Shown here: piece after piece, positions 6,739-13,499 of the stretch | How positions within the stretch are numbered: the first letter of the stretch is position 1 | Layout: every line of letters starts with the position of its first letter | Assembly (NCBI GenBank): GCA_910576845.1 | Contig: CAJTJA010000045.1 | Span: 1-19,249 of the forward strand | Direction of reading: 5' to 3' | DNA length: 19,249 bases | Origin: an uncultured Oscillibacter sp. | Lineage (GTDB): Bacteria > Bacillota > Clostridia > Oscillospirales > Oscillospiraceae | Translations under genes and position numbers: made by a program | Notes under the pieces: generated by a model | What the model saw: the letters and a program-made list of their open reading frames with translations, nothing else | Told to the model about the DNA's origin: nothing | Databases searched by the model: none

Positions 6739-8772
6739 GTGGCACACGGTCAACTGATTCTGGAACGGGAACGGGCGGGGCGTCTGCTGACGCTGGGCAT
6801 CCGCTTTTTTCTTTCGGCGGCGCTGACCGCCAGCCAAACCCCAGGAGGCTGCGCTCCCTTTGCACTGGGCTGGATTTCAGCAGCGGGACCAGGGCTGGAG
6901 GGCGGCGCGGCTTTTGCAGGAGCTGTGGTCGGAGCGGCTCTGTTCCTCAGTTTCAGGGACGCTCTTCCATTTTTGGCTGTAGCGGTGTTAATTGTCACCG
7001 CCTCTACCGCATTAAACGGCACCTGGTTTCTCTCCAAGCCCCGCAGCGCAGCTCTGACGGCGGCGGGACTTTTTATGACTGTGGAGGGCATTTACATCAT
7101 TCAGTCGCTCTCTCCCCTGGCCCGGCTGGAAGAGTGTCTGACTGCGGCAGGACTCACTGCCGCCGCCGCCCTGCTTTTCCATCCGCTCCTCCGGGGAGGC
7201 GAAGGGGTGCGTCTTGCAGATGGCCTGGTCTTTCTGGCCGCAGCGCTGCTGGCGGCGGTAGAGGACCTGGAGATTCTGGGCTTTTCCCCAGCCAGAGCAC
7301 TGCTGTGCCTGGTGGTGGCGCTGTCTGCCTATGACCGCGGTCCCACCGCAGGAGCGGCTTTCGGCCTTGGACTGGGGCTGACGGCCGAGCTCTGCGGCAG
7401 CAGGCTCTCCCTCACCGCCGCCCTCGGCCTTGCGGGTCTCGCCGCGGGAAGCCGTCAGGGGCGGAACCGGGCCGGAGCGGCATTGGCCTTCTTAGCCGCC
7501 GCAGGAGCGGCGGCCCTGGCGGAGAACCGTCTTCTGCCCCTCCCCGTGGAAGCGGCGGCAGGCTTGGCGCTGTTTTTGGCTCTGCCGAACCGGCTTGTCG
7601 CTGGAAAGCGGGTAAAGCCCGCGGCTCCCTTATCCCTTTCCAGCCAGCAGCGAGAATCTCCCGCACCCTGGCGGCAGAGACTGGAACGGGCAGCCGCAGC
7701 CCTCCGGGACATCTACGACAGCATAGGCGCGCGAGGACCTCAAAATGCCGATGAAAATCCCGCCATCATCTTTGACCGCTCAGCGGAAAAGGTCTGCCGG
7801 GGCTGCGCCCTTTGCGAACTGTGCTGGCAAAAGGATTATACCGGCACATTCAACGCGATGAACGACGCCACCCCCTACCTTCTCGAGCGCGGTCGGGCCC
7901 TGTCCAAAGACTTTCCTGAGTACTTTGCCAGCCGCTGCGTTCACCTGCCGGACCTTCTGAACGCCATCAATGGAGAGCTCTCCGCATTTCTCCTCCGGCG
8001 GCAGTACCGGCGGCAGCTGGAGGAAACCCGGCGAAGCGCCCGGGGGCAGTATGCCCAGCTTTCCGAGCTTCTCACCGCCACCGCCGCAGGCCTGGAGGCC
8101 GCCGCTCCCGCTATGGGAGTGAGAAAGCCCTGTCGTGTAGGGGCCGCCCTTCGGCCCAGGGAAGGGGAGAGCATTTGCGGAGATACCTTGGCCGCTTTTC
8201 AAACGGACCAGGGGCTCTGGTGCCTGCTGCTGGCGGACGGCATGGGCAGCGGAGAGCCTGCCCGGAAGGAATCCGCCCTGATCTGCCGTTTGCTTCAGCA
8301 GTTCCTGGAGGCCGGAGTGGCCCCGGAGGCGGCCCTGAAGACATTGAATTCCGCGATGTCCCTCCGGGGCGCGGACTCCGGCAGCTTTACTACCGTGGAC
8401 CTCTGCGTCTATGACCCCACACCCGAAGAGGCGGCATTTTATAAGTGCGGCGCAGCTCCCAGTTATATAAAGCGAGGCGGCATCGTCCGGCGGATCACCG
8501 GGAGCAGTCTCCCCGTTGGCCTCCAGGGGTCGCCGCCGGATGTAACTAAAATGCCGCTGGCGCCCGGCGGTTTCGCTGTCATGATCAGCGACGGCGTCGC
8601 GGACCCGGAGAGAGACGAATGGCTGCTGAACCTGCTGGCAGGCTGGACAGGGGATGATCCCCAGGAGCTGGCAGGACTGATTTTATCAGAGAGCATTCGC
8701 CGGGAGCATCTCCGGGACGACTGCGGCATACAGGTGCTGTATTGCCCGGAGCGGGAAGAACGCGAGGTATAG
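6739..8772 (+). CDS. spoIIE: Stage II sporulation protein E (membrane PP2C phosphatase)
   Basis: SpoIIE dephosphorylates the anti-anti-sigma factor SpoIIAA at the asymmetric septum, which frees sigma-F in the forespore. The 677-residue product begins with a long Ala/Leu/Gly-rich membrane region (about residues 15-290, near ten hydrophobic segments). A cytoplasmic linker follows with a cysteine cluster C353, C356, C359, C362-W, a feature of Clostridial SpoIIE. The C-terminal PP2C domain shows LLLADGMGSGE with metal ligand D500, GSFTTVDLCVYDP, KCGAAPSYIKRGG, and AVMISDGVAD with D618. It is shorter than the roughly 800-residue Bacillus protein, mainly at the N-terminus. The GTG start is fixed by GGGAGGG 7 bases upstream. 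It stands alone, whereas tilS/hpt often follow in other Firmicutes. A TACAAT at 6700-6705 is a possible -10 with a poor -35, as expected if an activator is needed. Confidence 0.95.
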   Translation: MAHGQLILERERAGRLLTLGIRFFLSAALTASQTPGGCAPFALGWISAAGPGLEGGAAFAGAVVGAALFLSFRDALPFLAVAVLIVTASTALNGTWFLSKPRSAALTAAGLFMTVEGIYIIQSLSPLARLEECLTAAGLTAAAALLFHPLLRGGEGVRLADGLVFLAAALLAAVEDLEILGFSPARALLCLVVALSAYDRGPTAGAAFGLGLGLTAELCGSRLSLTAALGLAGLAAGSRQGRNRAGAALAFLAAAGAAALAENRLLPLPVEAAAGLALFLALPNRLVAGKRVKPAAPLSLSSQQRESPAPWRQRLERAAAALRDIYDSIGARGPQNADENPAIIFDRSAEKVCRGCALCELCWQKDYTGTFNAMNDATPYLLERGRALSKDFPEYFASRCVHLPDLLNAINGELSAFLLRRQYRRQLEETRRSARGQYAQLSELLTATAAGLEAAAPAMGVRKPCRVGAALRPREGESICGDTLAAFQTDQGLWCLLLADGMGSGEPARKESALICRLLQQFLEAGVAPEAALKTLNSAMSLRGADSGSFTTVDLCVYDPTPEEAAFYKCGAAPSYIKRGGIVRRITGSSLPVGLQGSPPDVTKMPLAPGGFAVMISDGVADPERDEWLLNLLAGWTGDDPQELAGLILSESIRREHLRDDCGIQVLYCPEREEREV

Positions 8773-8964
8773 CCGGCGGGGCAAAAGGCTCTTTGAAAGG
8801 CCATAAGCGGCGGCTCCTCCGTCTCCATACTTTCCCCATTTTTCTTCAAATCCGTCCAGGATTCCCGCGTCAAACCGCCTCGCCTTTCGAACAAATCTGT
8901 ACCTGTCCGGCATTCCCCCGTTTTCATAACAGACTTCAGCACCACAAAAACCCTTGATTTGAAT

Positions 8965-8997
8965 TGTGCGGGAGCCTCGAAATGAGGTTCCCGCACA
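8965..8997. repeat. 14-bp hairpin downstream of spoIIE
   Basis: TGTGCGGGAGCCTC (8965-8978) pairs with GAGGTTCCCGCACA (8984-8997) with one G-U pair around loop GAAAT. It is followed by TGCTCTCTCTT, which is only weakly T-rich. It could end spoIIE transcription or be a processed RNA structure. Confidence 0.5.
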
Positions 8998-9249
8998 TGC
9001 TCTCTCTTCCTGCCGCAGGGCATTTTCAGGTTCATTGATGAACTTACCCGGGAAGCCAAGCTCCCTGGTTTCAATTTTTTTGCGTTTCTGCTTTTTGATT
9101 ACAGAGCAGGAGCACAGCGCCGGATTATGCGGGTTTCTTCACAGGTGGAAAACCTTGTCCTGCCGGCGGAGGGGCAGACCCTGCCGCCTCAGGAGACAAA
9201 AACTCCGCGCTGTGAACGCTCCCAGCATCTCCTTTCCTGTTGCATTTAA
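8986..9249 (+). pseudogene. Possible decayed coding fragment
   Basis: This frame is open for 87 codons between two stops and has no ATG near its beginning; only a CTG or the internal ATG near the middle is available. Part of its translation looks like real protein (GIFRFIDELTREAKLPGF, later QVENLVLPAEGQ), but I do not recognise a family. No ribosome site is visible. It may be the remnant of a gene after spoIIE or a chance frame. Confidence 0.2.
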
Positions 9250-9268
9250 AGAAACTCCATGCTATACT
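9240..9268 (+). promoter_or_regulatory. Promoter of the DUF4234-DUF2752 pair
   Basis: TTGCAT (9240-9245), a 17-base spacer and TATACT (9263-9268) form a good sigma-A promoter. The predicted start is about 30 bases before the ATG at 9304. Confidence 0.7.
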
Positions 9269-9303
9269 ACAAAAAGATTCTATTAGGGAGAGGGAGATTG
9301 TCT

Positions 9304-9654
9304 ATGTCTATTCAGAGAAAAAGCGTCGGTCTTTGTATTGTTCTGTCCATTGTCACCTGCGGAATTTACGCCCTCTACTGGCTGTACCGCATGGCGGAAG
9401 ATCTAAACATAGTGACAGCCCGTCCAAATGGTCCTTCCGGCGGGCTGGTGTTGCTGCTGACCATTGTCACCTGCAATATTTACGGTCTTTATTGGCTCTA
9501 TCGCGCCGGCGAAGATTTGGACCGCCAGCGGGCAGACCAGGGACAGCTGCCGGGCCATCTGGGAATTCTTTATCTGCTGCTGGCCATTTTCGGATTCAGC
9601 ATCATCTCCTATGCCCTGCTGCAATCCGAGCTCAACGGGTATGCAGCGGAATAA
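9304..9654 (+). CDS. DUF4234-type small membrane protein with internal duplication
   Basis: This 116-residue membrane protein contains the same unit twice. The first is LSIVTCGIYALYWLYRMAED (about residues 14-33) and the second LTIVTCNIYGLYWLYRAGED (about 52-71). Each forms a hydrophobic segment ending in the aromatic YWLYR motif characteristic of DUF4234. A third hydrophobic helix lies near 86-106 (GILYLLLAIFGFSIISYALL). No function is established for the family. The ATG at 9304 is preferred over the upstream frame start at 9259 because AGGGAG lies 7 bases before it. The gene overlaps the next one by 14 bases, so the two are co-translated from one mRNA. Confidence 0.8.
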   Translation: MSIQRKSVGLCIVLSIVTCGIYALYWLYRMAEDLNIVTARPNGPSGGLVLLLTIVTCNIYGLYWLYRAGEDLDRQRADQGQLPGHLGILYLLLAIFGFSIISYALLQSELNGYAAE

Positions 9655-9979
9655 AGCACTTCTGGCCGGCGCAGGCTTTCTCTGCGCCGGCCTTCTCTAT
9701 GGCTATGTGCTGATTCCCCTGGGGCTTCAGGTCCCCTGCCTTTTCCGGCAGGTCACGGGGCTGCGCTGCCCTGGCTGCGGCATTACCGGCCTGTGTCTGG
9801 AGCTGCTCCACGGGCGCTTTGTCCCTGCGTACAACTGGGGATTGGTGCTGGCGGCGCCCTGGATTCCCGGACTGCTCTGGCTCCAGCGCCGTTATCCCAA
9901 AGCTGCCGGAATTTCGGCCTGGATACTGGCAGCCTTGCTGCTGGCCTGGGGGATTCTGCGGAATCTCTGGGGAATTTGA
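9641..9979 (+). CDS. DUF2752-family membrane protein
   Basis: This 112-residue protein has the family signature RCPGCGIT with C43 and C46, followed by LELLHGRFVPAYNWG. Hydrophobic segments lie near residues 7-27, 67-84 and 90-107. DUF2752 proteins are small membrane proteins of unknown role; the CPGCG pair could bind metal or form a disulphide. The ATG at 9641 overlaps the end of the DUF4234 gene by 14 bases and has only a weak purine-rich site, so translation is probably coupled. The open frame upstream of this ATG is a shadow of the preceding gene. Confidence 0.82.
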   Translation: MQRNKALLAGAGFLCAGLLYGYVLIPLGLQVPCLFRQVTGLRCPGCGITGLCLELLHGRFVPAYNWGLVLAAPWIPGLLWLQRRYPKAAGISAWILAALLLAWGILRNLWGI

Positions 9980-9992
9980 ACAAATCACCTTG

Positions 9993-10173
9993 TATAGTCA
10001 GCACAGTTGAAAATCGGTATATACCGATTTTCAAACAGCGGCAAAGCCGCTGTCGGATATCCCCTGTGCGGACTATGAAGTCCGCCGCAAAGCCGTTTTA
10101 CGGCCTGTGGGGCGAATCATCGCCCCACAAGTTGAAAAGAAGCAGATGCTTCTTTTCAACTGCGGTGACTATA
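9993..10173. mobile_element. MITE-like element with 21-bp inverted ends and TA boundaries
   Basis: The left end, TATAGTCA-GCA-CAGTTGAAAA (9993-10013), is the inverse of the right end (10153-10173) with 2 mismatches in 21. Both ends are bounded by TA, the target duplicated by IS630/Tc1-mariner-type transposases. The interior is a run of back-to-back hairpins: a perfect 28-base palindrome 10007-10034; 8 bp at 10035-10053; 7 bp at 10068-10085; 5 bp at 10092-10104; 10 bp at 10106-10129; and 15 bp at 10130-10161. It has no coding capacity. The structure is directly visible; the mobile nature is an inference that needs copies elsewhere in the genome. Confidence 0.6.
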
Positions 10174-10178
10174 AACAA

Positions 10179-10251
10179 TGGCCGCAGGGGCAATTTTCAA
10201 TCGCTCCTGCGGCCACTAAATTGCCTGCGGGGCAGGCGGCCGTCAGCCGCC
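10179..10251. repeat. Cluster of three further hairpins
   Basis: TGGCCGCAGG (10179-10188) pairs with CCTGCGGCCA (10206-10215), and the loop itself extends the stem with one mismatch and one wobble. GCCTGC-GGG-GCAGGC (10223-10237) follows. GGCGGC-CGTCA-GCCGCC (10235-10251) overlaps it by three bases. They abut the 181-bp element and may be part of a composite repeat or serve as the 3' end of the histidine kinase transcript. Confidence 0.6.
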
Positions 10252-10289
10252 CGCTCATAAATTACCCCCATATACGCGGCTAAGCGCTT

Positions 10290-12671
10290 TCAGTCCGCAA
10301 TTCGAAATGTTACAATGGCCGTAAACAGGTCCGCCACAGTCTCCACCCGAAACTCCCCGCCGCAGGCTTCCACAAAGCTGCTGGCGATGCTGAGTCCCAA
10401 ACCGCTGCCCCCGTCGGTGCGGCTGGCGTCCCCCCGGACGAACCGGGCAGTGAAGTCCACGCCCTCCGGCAGCTCGCTGCGGGAGGTGTTGCGGACACTG
10501 GCCTCCGCCAGGCCCTCCGCCGTTTTCAGGCTCAGGTATACCCGGCTCCCCTCCAGGGCGTAGCGCAGAGCATTGTCGATCAGGTTTTGAAAAACCCGGT
10601 AGAGCCGTTTTCCGTCCGCGGTGATCATCACGGGCTCCTCCGGCAGCTCCACCCGGAAGGCCAGAGCGCTGCGCTGAATTGCCCCGTCCATATCCGCCAG
10701 GGTCTGACGGAGAAGCTTTCCCATGTCCAGCCGCTCCAGGTGGACGGGGAGCTGGTCCGCCGCCGCCTTGCTGACCTCGAACACGTCCTCCACCATGCTC
10801 TTGAGCCGCTGGGCCTTCTCGTCGATAATCCGGGCGTAGTCCTCCGCCGCCGGAGGCAGATTCTCCTCCTGCCGCAGAAGCTCCGCATAGGAGAGGATGG
10901 ATGTCAGGGGAGTCTTCAAGTCGTGGGACACGTTGCTCACCAGCTCCACCTTCATCCGCTCGCTGCGGGTCTGCTCCTCGAGAGCCGCTTTCATGCCCGC
11001 CTGGATGTCGTTGAAGCTCTCCGCCGTCTGCCGCAGGTCCGCATCCTCGGGTAGTTTCAACGGTTTTGAGAGGTCTCCGGCCCGGACGGCTTCCACCTGG
11101 TCCGCCAGGGCGGCAATGTCCTTCGCCAGCCCCAGGTTTTTCCAGGCATTGTAAATGGCCAGGACCAATAGAGCCTCCAGCACACATCCCAGAAGGGACA
11201 AAAACAATCCCCAGATGCTCCGGTGAACCCACAGGAAATTCAACAGGACGGCCCCAGGGAACAAAGACAGGGCGAAGCCCAGCAGAAGGACCAGCAGAAT
11301 CAAGCCATTGCTCCGGGCCAGCCGTTTCTCCACGGGCCGTTTCAGCTCCTTTGTCCGCAGGGCCCGAAAAAGAGACCGCAGGAGGGACCTCCGTGCCCCC
11401 CTGGGATTGTGCCTGTGGTCGTTGCGAAGCAGCCACCACAGCCAGAACAGGGCGAGGAGGGCTGGAACATTCATGGTGACCAGCCGGAGGACCGCCATGC
11501 CCCAGGCGGCGAAGGAATACCCGCCCTCCCAGCCGTAGCCATAGCTGTAAAGCAGCTCATAGGCCAGGTCCAGATTGAGAAGTCCCGGCAAGAGGGCCCA
11601 CAGCAGGCAGGCTGTTACCAGCAGGAATCGGGCCTCTGTCCAGACATGCCGGGTCCAGGAGGCGATTTCCCGGTTCACACGCTCCGCCGATTTGCGCAGC
11701 AAGACCCAGACCACCAGGCACCACATGGCAATGAACAGCAGCAGGCCCTGGGTTTTGTAGAAGGACTCACTTTCCTCCACCCACTGGGCAAGGCTGTAAA
11801 AGGCGCTGCCGTAATAGGAAGACCCGCCGTTTTTGTAATCTACGCCGTAGTACCGCTCCGGCGTTCGCCGGACAGCCATGTAGACCGTTACGCCCTCCAG
11901 CTCCTCGCTGACGGGGAAATTATCATAGCCCGGGACAAACCACTTGGAATTCTCGTTGTAAATCCCTCCGCCGTAAACGTCCAGCTCCTGCCCGTCCTTG
12001 GTGATGGAGACCTTGCCGTTTTGGAATGTCAGGTAAAAGTTGTACCCCTCGATACTCCCGGAGCGGAATTTGGCCAAATTAGCGGGAACGTCCCCATTGG
12101 TATAGGATGTCTCCTTCCCCTGAATCCAGTAAAGAACATTCTTGTCCGCCTGATAGGCCGCGTCCGGCTCCTTCTCGGGCTCCTTCTCCGCATCTGCTGG
12201 GGGAACGGGATCCAACGTTCCCCGGTCCACCACCACGGCTTCCGTAACTTCGCCAAAGCCCCACCAGGACCGGACGGCCTCCTGCTCCACCATCGCACCG
12301 CTGTAGCCTCCGTCCCAGTAGTACTCTCCGCCGTAGAAATCCAGCACTCCCCCGGCCCCGATGGTCAGGAATTCCCGGAGATACTGGGAGACATTGTCCC
12401 GGAAGACGTCCGTCTTCTGCCAGTCCCACTCCCAGCGAGGGGAGGGGTCCCGCTCCCAGGCAATCCGGTTTCCCAGAGCCCCCAGGGCGGAGAGGGCCAG
12501 CGTCATCCCCAGGAAGAAGGCCAGGAAACCGGTGAATGCCTTGATCCGCCCGCCGGGTAGAAATGCCTTCGCGGCAGGTATCCTCGGCTTCGAGGAGTTC
12601 GTCCCCTCCGAGAAGTGTTCGTCCGACTCCTCAAATGGGCTCTTATCCGTGCTGTTCCATTTTGTATCCAA
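10290..12671 (-). CDS. Large sensor histidine kinase, six TM segments
   Basis: This 793-residue membrane kinase is the partner of the response regulator just upstream. Segments near 44-66 and 308-326 flank an extracellular domain of about 240 residues, rich in Tyr, Gly and Trp (DFYGGEYYWDGGYSG, VYGGGIYNEN, GGSSYYGSAFY). Four more membrane segments follow near 348-366, 391-416, 456-478 and 485-507, then a HAMP-like region (about 510-565). The kinase core has H583 in SNVSHDLKTPLTS, an N box FQNLIDNALRYA and a G box GSGLGLSIA near 755. The only start that keeps the first TM is a TTG at 12671, inside the end of the regulator gene (29-base overlap), with a weak GGGG site; coupling is likely. The ligand is unknown. 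Six TMs and such an aromatic ectodomain are uncommon for a classic kinase. Confidence 0.92.
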   Translation of the reverse strand: MDTKWNSTDKSPFEESDEHFSEGTNSSKPRIPAAKAFLPGGRIKAFTGFLAFFLGMTLALSALGALGNRIAWERDPSPRWEWDWQKTDVFRDNVSQYLREFLTIGAGGVLDFYGGEYYWDGGYSGAMVEQEAVRSWWGFGEVTEAVVVDRGTLDPVPPADAEKEPEKEPDAAYQADKNVLYWIQGKETSYTNGDVPANLAKFRSGSIEGYNFYLTFQNGKVSITKDGQELDVYGGGIYNENSKWFVPGYDNFPVSEELEGVTVYMAVRRTPERYYGVDYKNGGSSYYGSAFYSLAQWVEESESFYKTQGLLLFIAMWCLVVWVLLRKSAERVNREIASWTRHVWTEARFLLVTACLLWALLPGLLNLDLAYELLYSYGYGWEGGYSFAAWGMAVLRLVTMNVPALLALFWLWWLLRNDHRHNPRGARRSLLRSLFRALRTKELKRPVEKRLARSNGLILLVLLLGFALSLFPGAVLLNFLWVHRSIWGLFLSLLGCVLEALLVLAIYNAWKNLGLAKDIAALADQVEAVRAGDLSKPLKLPEDADLRQTAESFNDIQAGMKAALEEQTRSERMKVELVSNVSHDLKTPLTSILSYAELLRQEENLPPAAEDYARIIDEKAQRLKSMVEDVFEVSKAAADQLPVHLERLDMGKLLRQTLADMDGAIQRSALAFRVELPEEPVMITADGKRLYRVFQNLIDNALRYALEGSRVYLSLKTAEGLAEASVRNTSRSELPEGVDFTARFVRGDASRTDGGSGLGLSIASSFVEACGGEFRVETVADLFTAIVTFRIAD

Positions 12672-13344
12672 TGCCCCACACCACCTTAATGTAATCTGGC
12701 TCCTTGGGATTCAGTTCAATCTTTTCCCGAATGCGGCGGATGTGCACCATTACCGTGTTCTCACAGGAAAACGCGTCCTCATTCCACACCCGGCGGTAAA
12801 TTTCCTCAGCGGGGAAAACCTGTCCCGGGTTACGGATCAGCAGATCTACGATCTTCATCTCCGTGGGCGTGAGCTTCACCTCGTCTCCATCCGCCCGGAG
12901 TATCCGGCCGGCGGGATCGTAGCTGAGCCGCCCATTGACGATGAGCCCCTGCCGCCCCTCCGCATTGACATCTCCTAAAGAGGTGTAACGCCGGAGCTGG
13001 CTTCGCACCCGGGCTGCCAGCTCCTGAGGATTGTATGGCTTGGTGACGTAATCGTCCGCCCCCATGGCAAGGCCCAAAATCTTGTCTGTATCCTCGCTCT
13101 TTGCGGAGAGGACAATCACCGGCAGATTCCGCCGCTCCCGGATGCGGAGCAGGGCGCTGAGGCCGTCCAGCTTCGGCATCATCACATCGATCAGCAGCAG
13201 CTTCACAGAGGGATCCAGGCACTGGTCCAAGGCCTGGAGGCCATCGTAAGCTCTGCGGACCTGATAGCCCTCCCGTTCCAGGGTGATGGCGATGGCATTT
13301 ACGATTTCCGCGTCGTCGTCCACAACCAAAATACATTCGTTCAT
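12643..13344 (-). CDS. OmpR/PhoB-family response regulator
   Basis: This 233-residue DNA-binding regulator is phosphorylated by the overlapping kinase. The receiver domain (1-118) has the acidic triad D9-D10-D11, phosphoacceptor D53 in LLIDVMMPKLDG, S80 at the switch position and K102 in DDYVTKPYNP. The C-terminal winged helix (about 130-230) shows LTPTEMKIVDLLIRNPGQVF and NTVMVHIRRIREKIE, ending in the wing VVWGIGYKME. It resembles VanR-type regulators in sequence style, but the surroundings contain no van genes. AGGGAGGA about 7 bases before the ATG at 13344 fixes the start. The kinase gene overlaps its end. Three TCTTA/TAAGA repeats upstream suggest autoregulation. Confidence 0.95.
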   Translation of the reverse strand: MNECILVVDDDAEIVNAIAITLEREGYQVRRAYDGLQALDQCLDPSVKLLLIDVMMPKLDGLSALLRIRERRNLPVIVLSAKSEDTDKILGLAMGADDYVTKPYNPQELAARVRSQLRRYTSLGDVNAEGRQGLIVNGRLSYDPAGRILRADGDEVKLTPTEMKIVDLLIRNPGQVFPAEEIYRRVWNEDAFSCENTVMVHIRRIREKIELNPKEPDYIKVVWGIGYKMEQHG

Positions 13345-13366
13345 ATGAGCTTCCTCCCTTGAGCTG

Positions 13367-13425
13367 ATGATAGGATAGCAGGCAATTCTTACAAACGGCT
13401 CGACAAAAATCTTAAGGTTTTCTTA
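13367..13425 (-). promoter_or_regulatory. Promoter and TAAGA repeats upstream of the response regulator
   Basis: On the minus strand TTGTAA (13389-13394) and TATCAT (13367-13372) are 16 bases apart, a fair promoter. TAAGA occurs at 13421-13425, 13410-13414 and 13387-13391, spaced 11 and 23 bases, which places the repeats on about the same face of the helix. OmpR-family dimers bind such direct repeats. The repeats are short, so chance is possible. Confidence 0.4.
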
Positions 13426-13432
13426 CGATTGC

Positions 13433-13468
13433 AAAATAAAGGCAGGGAAAACTCTCCCCGCCTTTATT
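13433..13468 (-). terminator. Terminator after the chemotaxis receptor gene
   Basis: AATAAAGGC (13435-13443) and GCCTTTATT (13460-13468) form a 9-bp stem, extended inward by GGG/CCC after a mismatch. In the minus direction it runs into TTTT (13433-13436). It sits about 30 bases past the end of the MCP gene and separates it from the two-component operon. Confidence 0.7.
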
Positions 13469-13499
13469 GTTTACTTTATAGGGACCGGCAGGCTCATTT

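Larger units (their letters stand above)
8773..9303. other. Gene-poor stretch between spoIIE and the DUF4234 gene
   Basis: No gene with start, ribosome site and recognisable product was found in these 531 bases. They hold a long hairpin (8965-8997), an 87-codon open frame without a usable start (8986-9249) whose translation looks partly protein-like, and at the right end the promoter and ribosome site of the next gene. No clear terminator with a T-run was seen for spoIIE. Confidence 0.6.
9980..10289. other. Intergenic stretch filled with hairpins
   Basis: These 310 bases lie between two convergent genes and hold no gene. About 230 of them are inverted repeats: a 181-bp element with inverted ends (9993-10173) and three further hairpins (10179-10251). 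No classical T-tailed terminator was found for either gene; the hairpins themselves may end transcription. Confidence 0.8.

Noticed and set aside
9980..10260. CRISPR array
   Set aside because: The repeats are different inverted repeats packed together, not one direct repeat with regular spacers, and no cas gene is present.
10255..11439. 394-codon minus-strand open frame in another frame of the kinase gene
   Set aside because: Its translation is Gly/Pro/Arg-rich, while the overlapping frame holds all kinase motifs.
11223..12560. 445-codon plus-strand open frame
   Set aside because: It is antisense to the histidine kinase, Gln/Pro/Gly-rich with no domain, and caused by GC-rich codon structure of the real gene.
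12643..13344. Vancomycin-type VanR/VanS system
   Set aside because: The regulator is VanR-like in style, but the kinase has a different architecture and no ligase or dipeptidase genes are present.
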